Of a stretch of DNA of 64,000 nt, positions 1 to 10,256 are shown piece after piece. The notes under the pieces were generated by a model. That model was not told where the DNA came from, made no database searches, and saw only the letters and a program-made list of their open reading frames with translations. Origin of the DNA: Sialis fuliginosa (lineage: Eukaryota > Arthropoda > Insecta > Megaloptera > Sialidae); assembly GCA_961205875.1 (NCBI GenBank), contig OY540819.1:2296501-2360500 (forward strand). The letters are read 5' to 3'. Position numbers and translations under genes: made by a program. Positions within the stretch are counted from its first letter, which is position 1; every line of letters begins with the position of its first letter.

Positions 1-702
1 AAGTTTTAAGAGTGTCTGTCTGATAAGTGATAGTGGCCAAGGAGAGAACCGGAAGTCCAGTGAAACCAGCTGTCCAGCCTAATTTCGTATTAACACATTG
101 GTGGTCCAGTGTTAATACACACGCGTCACGCGGATTCACGACGGAACAGCGGAATTTTGGGAAATATTTTGGTGGTCCATAAAGGATATTTCCCAGTCGC
201 ACATGCGGAACCAAGGAACCTGGACTCGGTCAGCACATCAACTCCGGCTCACCAGATAAGCTATACTCACTTTTAACATTCAATACTTGTTTATTTTTAT
301 TAATACATATATGCTATGCCAAACTCCTACTCACTATCAATTACCTTACCAGTGCAGTGTTAAAAATTAAGTGTTAGGGTTATTTAGCTATTAAATTTCG
401 AAGTACTCTTTTTTGTTATTATTTGTGATTTGTCAATTGTATTTGTATATTTTTATTTTTGTTGGTTATATTTTAACAACATTTTATTAGTTACTTAAGT
501 AGAGTATAATATTTCATACAGTGTACATCCGGGTCATTAGTTTTAAGATCATTTTTTTTTTTTTGTTTGTATTACTATCGTAATAAAGGCCCAGTTTGTC
601 ATACATATGCCTGTTTGTTTATTTTAATACAACCTACATATTGTTTCGTGGTTTCTTACATATACGCAGGTAGGAGGGTAAAAATAAAATCACGTGGCGC
701 CC
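1..702 (+). mobile_element. possible LTR retroelement end with primer-binding-like site
   Basis: The stretch has AATAAA at 582-587, a CA dinucleotide at 691-692 and, two bases later, TGGCGCCC at 695-702. TGGCGCCC is the start of a tRNA-Lys primer-binding site, and the next ten bases agree only in part. This is how the right edge of a 5' LTR followed by its primer-binding site would look. No gag or pol coding follows: a mariner relic begins about 90 bases later. The left edge is outside the window, so the LTR reading is a weak inference. Confidence 0.25.
87..194. other. two hairpins sharing one loop motif
   Basis: An exact 10-bp stem (87-96 with 109-118) and an exact 9-bp stem (159-167 with 186-194) each enclose a loop that contains TTGGTGGTCCA (98-108 and 169-179). 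The repeated loop within different stems suggests RNA structure or a duplicated protein-binding site in the putative retroelement. Its function is unknown. Confidence 0.5.
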
Positions 703-794
703 TTACAAGAACATCTTAAAAGAACCCCGCCCGTCTTCACTGAGCTAGGGCAACCTGCCTTTGTCATCTTGTACAATTTAGGCACGTGACATCA

Positions 795-934
795 TAAAAG
801 AAAATTTTAAGAAGGAACTGAAGGCATTACCTAAATCGGCGTTTGAGAAGTGTATGGAATTGGATTAAACGTTGGCAGGAGGGACTATTATGAAGGCGAC
901 AAAAAAAAATTTGATGACTAAATAAATATTTTGA
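795..934 (+). pseudogene. mariner-type transposase C-terminus, relic
   Basis: Reading rightward, the sequence decodes as the C-terminal end of a mariner transposase: a KKELKALPKSAFEK-like stretch, then WIKRW, then RDYYEGD and a stop at about 932. A frame change after the ME codons and a small deletion after the second Trp of WIKRW break it. A second copy at 24396-24528 keeps the bases lost here and shares the downstream flank. Only about 45 codons remain, so it is a dead fragment. Confidence 0.6.
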
Positions 935-1540
935 GTTTTATTTTAAATTCCGGATCCTTTTGACATAAGATACTTATACATAAAAATCACATATGTTTTT
1001 CAAATCAAATTATATTAGCATACATTTACATAGTTTCTACATGAATGGTCGTAAAACAGTTTATGATTTAAATTATGTTCCATTAATTTTTTTCCATTAT
1101 TTATGATTTGGCCAGAAAGATTTTTTTTTACATAATTAATTAGACTCACCCAAACTGTTCATTCTCAGTATTACGTAGAAGAAAGTACCATGGTACCTAT
1201 GGAAAATACGTACAATCTCTGTAATACGTATAAAAAAGTTCCAAAAGACACTCATGGCAGATATTTCTTCTCTGTTGTGAACCATTTGAAATATAATTTA
1301 AAATTATTATTTTTTTTAAATAGAAAATAAATTATATATTATCTACAATTTTTTTCTGTCTAATCGACACCGTTTTTACTTTTTTATACATACATGAAAT
1401 GTATAAAAATCATGGAAAAAAAACGAACTCGAGATTTCAACGGAATTATACGTTTTGAGGGACTATTATTTTAATAACGTACAATTATATTTTGATACAA
1501 ATAAAAATGCTTAAAATAGACATATCTATGTATTGAAAAT
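935..1540. repeat. AT-rich non-coding flank with dispersed-repeat pieces
   Basis: No gene is seen. Bases 984-1083 match 24540-24640, the flank of the second mariner relic, so the two loci share one repeat family that extends past the transposase. Bases of about 1385-1460 are an inverted match to about 61610-61690, inside a hAT element near the other end of the window. The rest is simple AT-rich DNA. Confidence 0.5.
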
Positions 1541-1680
1541 TTATAAGTGTTTGGTAATAACTCCTACTTTAACTTTGATAACTAGCTTCATTCTTTTTTC
1601 AAAGTCATTGCAAGCGGTACGCACTGTTTTCATTGGCATTTTGTCCCAAATTTTGATAATAACATTTTTAAGTTGCTACA
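1541..1680 (-). pseudogene. Tc1/mariner-like relic M1, C-terminal part
   Basis: On the minus strand this decodes as the last ~45 codons of a transposase: NVIIKIWDKMPMKTVRTAC, then a FEKRMKLVIK-like stretch, and a TAA at 1541-1543. The homologous relic M2 at 56400-56690 reads through the same region into PDYKFSNLQQFKN. Here the gene is cut at 1680 by the fold-back element, and its upstream parts reappear at 8012-8042 and 9591-9870. The three pieces share orientation and order, so M1 was one element that later took several insertions. Confidence 0.65.
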
Positions 1681-2228
1681 AAGAGCATGGCAGGGTAAGC
1701 ATGGGCGATCTGCCCCTGGGAAAAGTTGGGTCGATATTTTTTTTATAAAAAGGTATGACTAAAAGGTACTCTTCTACAAACTTTTGGGCCCCTGCGCCCA
1801 CTAATTTTCCAGGAAATATGAAAAATGTAATTTCGAAAAAAAAATTGTTTTGCTGTAATGACTTTATAAATGTCGATCTCTGCGATATATGTTGTAGCTA
1901 TACCTTAGTAGTATCATATCAATTTTTTTGAAAAATCTCCCATCAAAAATACGTAGAAATTTTCGATTCCAAAATTTTCAAAAAAAAATTTTTTTGCTTA
2001 AATGGCCTGATACACCTACGAAATTTTTTTCGTAAATACCCCTTATTATATACAAACACATATATTTTTTTCAAATTCCTACTTTGGGTGGACGGGGGGT
2101 AAAATTAAATATGTTTACTGACCTCTATTTCTATAGTGGATTTGCATATTATGTAGTATGGTGGGTTAAAATAAGGAAACTTTCGCGGATCGAAACGTAA
2201 TAGTTTCTTCTCATTAATATATATGTTA

Positions 2229-2390
2229 CCGGCAATGTATGAAATACGGCATTCTATAGAATTCCTAGGTATTCTATAGAATGCCTAAAATCACCAGGCA
2301 ATGTATGAAATGTATTTAATTATATACATTTCCTAGGCATTCTATAGAATACCTAACTGATAGCCGGCAATGTATGAAATATAAACATAA
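2229..2390. repeat. left subterminal palindrome cluster
   Basis: GGCAATGTATGAAAT-type words occur three times (near 2232, 2298 and 2365) and alternate with the palindromic word ATTCTATAGAAT. Two of these palindromes are arranged face to face around CCTAGG, near 2251-2288. The cluster mirrors the one at the right end of the same element and could be transposase-binding sites, which is inference. Confidence 0.7.
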
Positions 2391-3179
2391 ATCGATCAAT
2401 TTTGGTCCAGATACAGATGTTGCCTTACTTTATGTTATAAAATACTGATGCAAATATACAATAAAAAAATCTTGGTTCATTCTCGATAGCTGTAGGTAGG
2501 TTTCTAGATTACAATTCATTATTGTCGGTACAATACTGAATTATTTATCAAAATAAACATTTTATATTTACGCGTTATATAATAGAAAAATGTATGTATG
2601 TTCAGTAAAGTAGCAGTGATCTCGGAAACGGCTGTATAAAAAAATTCGTAAGTTCTTTTGTTGGCCCGACGAAAAATCGCTGTCATTTTAATTCGACTAT
2701 GAATTTAAAAAAAAAATTTTTCTTACGTTCGTCCAGTGGAAAATTAATAGTATGTAATTTTAATCCGATTTCCGGCTCTATCAGAATTTTTTTTTACAAG
2801 AATATTTATTTTGCTGGAAATTAAAATAATATATTTTGATAATTAAAATAAAGTGAGAATAGATAAAAATATAGGTATAAAAAAATATTATCTGTCACCT
2901 CGTTTAAAATGTTTTTTTTTTTGTTTTTTTTTTTTTTTAATATCGGATTGCAAATTTCCAGACGATTAGGGTGTCGAAATAAAAAAAAATTATTGGGGAC
3001 ACGGTCGTACCTATTCGTTTTATAAAAAAATCATATTTATTTCAATTTTGTAACAATAATAATAAAATATTTAGAGATACATATTATAGGTTAAACCTTT
3101 AACAAGTAACTAGAAATATATTGTTGAACTTTTTATAAAAATATGTCTCATTAGCAATTAAAAAAAATATGGTGTAATT

Positions 3180-3880
3180 TTGAGTTTTAAATATAAAATA
3201 ATACATTACTCGTCTGAACTAATATTTGTTTATTATTATGTATATATGATTGTTTTCCTGAAAATATGTTCTTTTATTTTTTTAACGTGTTATTTTTTTT
3301 ATTTTATCGTTGAGAGCCTCAAATTCCACTTAGCACGTGTCTGGGCATATATTTAATTTAACAGATTAAATAAAATTTTAGATTCCAATATTATTTCAAT
3401 AAATTTGTGATTTTAATATTAAGGCCTTTAAATCTTACTTAAAACGTGTTAAGACTATTTTTTTCCAATAAGTTATATCTAAGTTTTATACAATGTTCAT
3501 GTGAATGTGTTATTTTTACAATAAGGGCCTTAAATATTACTTAATACGCGTCTGGCCTAATAATAATTTTAGTTGACTATATAATATCTAGTGTTTATTG
3601 ATTTGTTTTTGGAAATATGTTATTTTAACGTTTAGGGCCCAAAATCTCACTTAATACGTACCCGGATAAATATTTAATTGAATTAATTATATAATATTTA
3701 AAGTTCTAATATTGTTTTTGTGAATTTGTTATTTTAACAGTAAGGACCTTAAATCTTACTTAATACGCGTCTGGACTAATATGTTATTGAATGTTTAAAT
3801 AATATCTAAGGTTTTTTATTTTTTATTTTAATAATTTTAAATCATATAGGTATATGCGTCTGAACTAATATTTTATTTTA
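3180..3880. repeat. degenerate ~110-bp tandem repeat
   Basis: Units that contain a GTTATTTTAACA-like word, then TAAGGNCCTTAAAT and CTTAATACGCGTCTGG, recur at about 3290, 3400, 3508, 3618 and 3727, a period near 110 bp. A further damaged unit continues after the inserted repeat, near 4660. The array is internal to the 2224-4960 element. Confidence 0.7.
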
Positions 3881-3883
3881 TTT

Positions 3884-4618
3884 ATTACTAGCGCATTGGC
3901 CCGGTGTTACCCGGGGATATTAATTTAATTAAACATAAAGTAATCATGCCTACCCGACATGCCCACCCAACATGTTAACAACACACGGTTCACCACGAAT
4001 TGTTTTTTCCGACTTCATAAAATTTACCCAAAATATCCACAAATTATACACCTAAACTTAACCTATCCATTAGTGAAAACCGGAATAAAATCCATTCAGT
4101 AGTTATTGAAAAAATCGTGTAAAATTATATTTTCTCCCAGGAAACACCAGGTCTTATCTTAGAATTTGTATATGAATTTGTATGAAAATCAAAAATAAAT
4201 AAATAGGTTACCTTTCTTGGAAGTTCTTTATTGTAATTTATAAAAATCTGTTTATTTATATTGTACAATGCATATTTTTTCATTCAAACTCATGGTGGAA
4301 AGATATATATTTGTAGGTATCATGATTCAAACTGACATTCACATATAGTAATTGTTTTCAGCGTCTTATATTCCATAGCTACTGTGTTTTTCTATAAATG
4401 ACAGTTCTATGCTCTGACATCATAGAAACAAAAGACGCTGTGCAAAAGATTCCTTTTCATCTTTTGATGTTAAATTTTAGATTTTCATAAAATATTATTA
4501 GCCACGATACTGCTCGTAAAAATTATCTGACTATTGCTGAAAACCGCATTAAAATCGGTTCAGTAATTTCGGAGTCTATAAGCCACACACAAACGAACAT
4601 TCATTTTTATATATATAG
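3884..4618 (+). repeat. dispersed insect repeat, class unsure
   Basis: The left edge has ACTAGCGCATTGGCCCGG and the right edge has AAAACCGCATTAAAATCGGT followed by ACAAACGAACATTC and a TATATATA tail. Related left edges occur inverted near 36780-36830 and 37048-37090, and a related right edge lies in the fold-back at 46740-46790. This pattern is common in insect genomes; SINE, LINE tail or Helitron-like origin cannot be decided here. It splits the ~110-bp tandem array, so it came later. Confidence 0.55.
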
Positions 4619-4794
4619 ATAATAAATATCAAATGTTATGTACTACTGTTTATGTGGTTTTGTTATTTTAACAATGAAATACCTAAATCTTACATAATAT
4701 GAATTTTAACTTTTTAAAATTAATTAAATAATACCTATCTGCTTTATTAATACCTATCATTTTGTCTTTTATTTCATACATTTCCTAATATTAT

Positions 4795-4950
4795 CTTGGC
4801 ATTCTATAGAATTCCTAGGGATTCTATAGAATGCCTAGGCAAAGTATATAATAAATTTCTATTAAACAAATATTTCATACTTTGCCTGAAATCGTCAGGC
4901 ATTGTATAGAATTCCTAGGAATTCTATAGAATGCCTGAATTACATACATT
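4795..4950. repeat. right subterminal palindrome cluster
   Basis: The palindromic motif TCTATAGAATTCCTAGG and its inverse occur at 4800-4840, and a near-copy (with GTATAGA) at 4903-4937. They are separated by the TTTCATACTTTGCC word, which is the inverse of the left-end GGCAATGTATGAAAT word. A second copy follows at +5725 because of the tandem duplication. Confidence 0.7.
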
Positions 4951-7290
4951 GCCGGTAACATATACATAAAGAAAACGATTTTTTTTAAATCAGTCAATAA
5001 ATATCTGGGGATTACGCATTAGGTCTAAAATTTCGGAAAGGCTGTAGCCGGATAGCAATGTAAAATCGGCCTCAACACGGATTTGGCTAATTTTTATTTT
5101 GAATGTGAGCATTCTCATGCCCAATTATTAGCCTCTAAAAGTTGATAGTTTTTGGAAAAAAAAATTTTTCAATTTTAAAAAAAAATATTTTTTTTAAGAT
5201 TTTTTTTTTTGGATAATGTAGAAGTTGTTTTGGTTGTAGTTGAGCGACAACTTCAGATATTTCATGAAATAATCTTCATACTTTAATATTACACACCAAA
5301 GTCTGAAAAGAATCGAAGTGGTAGAACATACCTACTAAAAATTAAAATCATTGGAAGACAATATTAACATGTAGGTACAAATGCTATAGAAATAATGTAA
5401 TATAAAAATAAGATAAAAACAGTTATTTAAATGAAATTAATTCGAAATATTCAATAAGAACGCTTCTGTCTCCCATTGCTCGTTTGTTTTACAGTCTTGG
5501 ACATACATACATTTCTTATGGTGATATACACATATTTATAGTCCAGGCCACTTTACATGAAATTGAGTTTCTTGAAGTACTTCGTATAACATTTTGCAAT
5601 CAAAGCTATTAAGAGTATTTTGGCCCTGCTGAATCCGAAAATCGCTGTTACCAAGCCGAAACATTGATCGGAAGTTCAATATGAAATATTTTTTTTTTTA
5701 AATTAACATATTTGTTTAACAACATTGTTGTATGCTTCCCTTATGTGAAATTTAAAATTTGCCTCCTTTCTCCCCAAAATACAATTTAAACCCTTACTAT
5801 GTACATAGTATCTAAAACCAACTGTTCTTATTGTATTTCTTTAACTTTAAAATAATAAATGAAGTAGAATTATGTAAAATATTATTCGTTTTTAAGTACA
5901 AGGTTTTTTTAGGAGTACCTAAACATCCCTTATATTTTATTATATTGCATTATATTATATTATTCTTATACATTTATATTAATATCATTTAAGTACAAAA
6001 TTATACATTTAGTGATCCATCGTGTAGTTTTACTACCCTAATATTAAATTAAATATTTGCATCTAGTGAAGTCCAACAAAAAAAAATAAATATTGAAATA
6101 GCTTTGTTATAAGAACTATTTCAAGAAACTCAATTTCATGTAAAGTGGCCTGGACTATAAATATGTGTATATCACCATAAGAAATGTATGTATGTCCAAG
6201 ACTGTAAAACAAACGAGCAATGGGAGACAGAAGCGTTCTTATTGAATATTTCGAATTAATTTTATTTAAATAACTGTTCTTATATCATTTTTATATTATT
6301 TTTTTATTACATTATTTCTATAGCATTTGACCTACATGTTAATATTGTCTTCCAATGATTTTAATTTTTTTTAAGTAGGTATGTTCTACCACTTCGATTC
6401 TTTTCAGACTTTGGTGTGTAATATTAAAGTATGAAGATTATTTCATGAAATATCTGAAGTTGTCGCTCAACTACAACCAAAACAACTTCTACATTATCCA
6501 AAAAAAAATTTTTTTTTTGAAAAATTGAAAATATTTTTTTTCCCAAAAACTATCAACTTTAAGAGGCTAATAATTGGGCATGAGAATTCTCACATAAAGA
6601 GCAACATTCAAAATAAAAATTAGCCAAATCCGTGTTGAGGCCGATTTTACATTGCTATCCGGCTACAGCCTTTCCGAAATTTTAGACCTAATGCGTAATC
6701 CCCAGATATTTATTGACTGATTTCAAAAAAATCGTTTTCTTTATGTATGTATTAATGAGAAGGAACTATTACGTTTCGATCCGCGAAAGTTTCCTTATTT
6801 TAACCCACCATACTACATAATATGCAAATCCACTATAGAAATAGAGGTCAGTAAACATATTTAATTTTACCCCCCGTCCACCCAAAGTAGGAATTTGAAA
6901 AAAATATATGTGTTTGTATATAATAAGGGGTATTTACGAAAAAAATTTCGTAGGTGTATCAGGCCATTTAAGCAAAAAAATTTTTTTTTGAAAATTTTGG
7001 AATCGAAAATTTCTACGTATTTTTGATGGGAGATTTTTCAAAAAAATTGATATGATACTACTAAGGTATAGCTACAACATATATCGCAGAGATCGACATT
7101 TATAAAGTCATTACAGCAAAAAAAATTTTTTTCGAAATTACATTTTTCATATTTCCTAGAAAATTAGTGGGCGCAGGGGCCCAAAAGTTTGTGGAAGAGT
7201 ACCTTTTAGTCATACCTTTTTATAAAAAAAATATCGACCCAACTTTCCTCAGGGGCAGATCGCCTATGCTTACCCTACCATGCTCTTTAA

Positions 7291-8007
7291 GGTATTTCTC
7301 GGAAAAATTAAAAGATTCAAGAGTAAGCTCAAATTTTGTAAAAAAAACTAAAAAAAGGTTATTAGAAGCTCCATTCAAAATTTTAAAATGATTGACCATC
7401 TGTGAACGAAGATATCGTCAAAATAAAATCAAAAATTTAACATTGCGAGTATAGGGATTACGATATTTTAAGCGGATTTTCAATGAAAAAGTAAATAATT
7501 TTATGTGAAGGAAGATCAAGAAATTTATGAAATTTTCAGGGAAACTAAATTAATATAATTGGAGTTAATATAAAAAATCTCAAGTATTTTCACCACCCCG
7601 TTTTTAAGTTATAAGTAAAATAAAAACTTATTTTCTGATAAAAAATATCACGGTACTAGCTATGACAACGCCGCAAAGTATTGACAATTGCCGCGGTATT
7701 TAAAAATCGTACGTGCTGAATATATTGTTCTTTTAATTTTAAGGAATCATAAAAATAATAAAAGCCATTTCTTAATTATAAACTTATAATATATAACAAA
7801 TTCAGCTGCAAATAATAGTACACGTTATCACATCAAAACATTAAATAATATGTAGCTGTCATCGGGAATACAAAAGTCGCGCATGCGCAATAGAAAAAAC
7901 GTTGCCAAATTTTATTTTAATTTATACCACGGCTATCTTGATTTTATAGTACACTTTTTTTTCCTTTTCTAACATATAGCGTACCTTGTTTCTCCCCGAG
8001 AAATACC
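7291..8007. mobile_element. TTAA-flanked non-autonomous element
   Basis: The ends are perfect 12-bp inverted repeats (GGTATTTCTCGG and its complement). Each is flanked by TTAA (7287-7290 and 8008-8011), the TSD of piggyBac and Kolobok elements. The 717-bp interior has no credible coding frame. It sits exactly between the fold-back's right end and the continuation of mariner relic M1. Confidence 0.75.
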
Positions 8008-8042
8008 TTAATAATTAGTAATCTGGGAGCTTAGACAACATA
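8008..8042 (-). pseudogene. mariner relic M1, short middle piece
   Basis: These ~35 bases match 56528-56560 in relic M2 (the LSKLPDY region on the minus strand). They lie between the TTAA element and the Tc1 element and end in the TA target of the Tc1 insertion. The piece shows that both flanking elements interrupted one older transposon. Confidence 0.6.
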
Positions 8043-9588
8043 CAGTCTTGGCCATATGTATTAGGCACTTGTTACTCTAATGAATAATTTTGGAACTAGG
8101 TAATTTAAAAAAAAAACGAATGTATACCAGTTTTAGAAATGTTATTTTATTATAAAATTAATACATACAATTAATATTTTATGGACCCTCCTCCAGATTT
8201 TATTAATAACTTAACCCTACGTGGCATACTACATACTAATTTTTTACATATATCTGGTGTAATGGCATTCCATTCTTCTATAATTTTTTGTTTAAGCATA
8301 TTTTTTGATGAACATTTATGTTTTCCTATTTTGTTTTTTAAAATGCGCCATAAATTTTCTATTGGTGACAGATCAGGAGACTGGGGCGGCCATGATAACA
8401 GTTCAACGTCGTTTTCTTCAAATCATTCCATTGCTTCGCGGGATTTGTGGCAGGGAGCATTATCTTGTTGAAAGAAATAATCCGCTGGATCAGTTTCAAC
8501 TAATTTTAAAATGGAAGGCTCCAAAACTTCTTCAAGCATGTCTAAATATCGTTTAGAATTCATGCGTCCTTCACATAAAAAAACTTCGCCGACGCCACTG
8601 GCAGACATGCAACCCCAAATCATGATACTGCCTCCTCCAAATTTAACAGTAGGGATAATACATTCTTGACGAAAAGCTTCTCCTCTTCTTCTTCGAACGT
8701 AACGAGCCCCAGGTTGGCCGAATAACTAATTAAATTAAAAGAAAAATCAATAAATGATATTTTTTTGTTTTTTAATGGGGGATGATGATTTTTTTTGTAT
8801 GTAACTGGCTTTATAATTAGTAAAACGTTAGTTTAACTATACCTCTACGTTGGATTCATCCGTCCATATCACTTTAGCCCAATCTTCTTCAGTCCAATCC
8901 TTGTATTTTTTCGCCCAGGAAAGACGTAATTTTTTCTGCCTGTCTGTCAGAAGTGGCTTTCTTCGCGCCTTTCTCCCATGTAAATTATGCTCCACTAGCC
9001 TTCTCCTAACACTCCTCGCTGCCAAATTTACTCCATGAACCTGCCTCAATTCAGAAGATAGTTCTTTAGAGGTTTTCTTCCTATCTTGTAGAGACATTCG
9101 CTCCAAAATACGGTCCTGTCTCGCACTGGTTCTTCGTTTTCGGCCACTTTTGGATCGATTTTCATAAGATCCAGTCTCGTTAAAACGTTTAATAGTATTT
9201 TGAACCGCGCATCGCGAACATTTCATTTTTTTTGCAATATCGCACTGCGTGACACCCTGCGTATTCAATAAAACTATCTGGGCGCGCTCGCCAACTGTCA
9301 ATTCCCTTTTTTTCGGCATTATTTTATTATTTTGTTTTTCGGAACTCTGTTAGTATTCTAATTCACTCTGGAAGATGTGTATTAGAAGTAATTGATATTG
9401 AACGAAAATTCCAACTTATATTAAATCCCCCTCCAGATCCCTACCTGCTTAGTGCATTATAATCCTACCTTCTCAAAAGTCTTAAAAGTGTCTAAGAAAC
9501 ATACCTTTAATCCCTTATTCTCCTAAACCTGTTAATGTAAACTAGGTGACTCAAATCACTAAGTGCCTAATACATATGGCCAAGGCTG
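8043..9588 (-). mobile_element. Tc1 element, copy 1
   Basis: The 1,546-bp element has inverted ends of about 28 bp, starting CAGTCTTGGCCATATG, and is flanked by TA at 8041-8042 and 9589-9590. The transposase gene fills the interior on the minus strand. Removing the element joins M1 relic sequence directly (compare 56545-56600). Copy 2, from the tandem duplication, is at 13768-15313. Confidence 0.92.
8171..9319 (-). pseudogene. Tc1 transposase, DD34E, two exons, one in-frame TGA
   Basis: The gene encodes a cut-and-paste transposase that binds its own TIRs and cuts at TA. Exon 1 (9319-8843) gives an N-terminal helix-turn-helix region with a GRKRRT basic motif, and the first catalytic Asp (about 154) in WTDES. 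A 117-bp intron (8842-8726, GTATAG to TTAG) is inferred from frame and family alignment. Exon 2 (8725-8171) resumes LFGQPGARYVRRR and has the second Asp (about 247) in QQDNAPCH and Glu (about 282) in SPIENLW. The spacing is exactly 34 residues. The only visible defect is TGA at 8425-8423, where the family has Trp. The full frame would be 343 codons, the usual Tc1 length. Confidence 0.88.
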
Positions 9589-9590
9589 TA

Positions 9591-9870
9591 TATGACATAA
9601 TAATCGGAGGATTGCAATCGGGAGAGCTTGACGGCTATTAATTCTTCAACAAAAAATCAACCATGCTGTGTTGAAGGAGGTTTCATCTTGTTTAAATCAA
9701 TAATAATCATCTCAAAATAAATTTTTGACATTTGACATGACATTTTTCTTCAATACTTCCTCCAAATAGTATTTTGCATGGATTTTTACGCCTTTTTCGA
9801 TAAAAATTAAGGATAATTTGCCTCTTGGGCTTAGTGTGCCCCAAACTCAGTGACGGTGTGCGAGCTATAT
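9591..9870 (-). pseudogene. mariner relic M1, central part
   Basis: On the minus strand, pieces decode as transposase with frameshifts. A SPRGKLPLIFIEKG-like segment (about 9790-9850) and an EEVLKKNVM-like segment are the counterparts of 57440-57590 in relic M2. Bases 9696-9712 also preserve the empty target into which the 746-bp element of M2 was inserted. Farther right, to 10041, no further homology is recognised. Confidence 0.65.
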
Positions 9871-10041
9871 TCATGTAAATCCAGTGACAGTTTATGTTTA
9901 GATCAGACACATTCGACACAGTCAGTACGGCAGAGAATTGCCCTTTCGGAAGACACGACAAAATCCGATCTATGATAGCAACTCACATGGTCTCACCTGA
10001 ATACAGCTCGCGCAAAACCATTATATCGTATTAAAATAGAG

Positions 10042-10256
10042 CAGCGGTTCTTAAACTAGAGTCCGCGGAACATTTCTATTTACTAATTATTAATTACTAT
10101 CTAACGACATTCTTTGTTTTCCTGTCAGGCTTGTTTCTGCAGTTGTAAAAGCTAATTTGTGTAGTGCAAAAAAAATAAATAAAATAATAAAATGTCTGGA
10201 AACAGGTCATTGCAGTTGTAAAGGCAAAAAATGTATGAAATATAAACAAAAAAAGT
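10042..10256. mobile_element. hAT element, left part only
   Basis: This is the first ~215 bases of the same hAT element that is complete at 15767-16156. It is cut at the tandem-duplication junction. The left 8-bp flank AAATAGAG is present and the right end is missing. Confidence 0.75.

Larger units (their letters stand above)
2224..4960. mobile_element. TIR element with subterminal palindromes, inserted in fold-back arm
   Basis: The ends match as inverted repeats for about 18 bp, starting TGTTACCGGCAATGTATG. They are flanked by TATA on both sides. The undisturbed opposite arm of the host fold-back (near 6740-6755) gives the empty site, where one TATA-like word is present with one mismatch; this fits a 4-bp TSD. 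Inside are subterminal palindrome clusters, a degenerate tandem array of ~110-bp units and a dispersed insect repeat. No transposase is recognised. The superfamily is uncertain; Sola elements are one known group with 4-bp TSDs. Confidence 0.7.
1681..7289. mobile_element. large fold-back element, left arm interrupted
   Basis: Bases 1681-2223 plus 4961-5578 form a left arm of about 1.16 kb. It is the inverted complement of 6119-7289, with a central loop of about 540 bp. The outer ends are AAGAGCATGG and CCATGCTCTT. The left arm is split by a 2.74-kb insertion at 2224-4960; the right arm is continuous across the same point. The element lies inside mariner relic M1. No transposase-like frame was found in arms or loop, so it is probably non-autonomous. 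The arms differ by point changes and short indels. Confidence 0.8.
4532..10256. repeat. 5,725-bp tandem duplication, unit 1
   Basis: Every landmark here recurs exactly 5,725 bases downstream. The unit starts inside the 2224-4960 element and ends inside a hAT element. TATTGC is present at the left breakpoint, the junction and the right breakpoint, a 6-bp microhomology. By eye only one substitution was noticed (near 10021 versus 15746). The unit contains the fold-back's inner and right arms, a TTAA element, a Tc1 element and part of relic M1. Confidence 0.9.
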
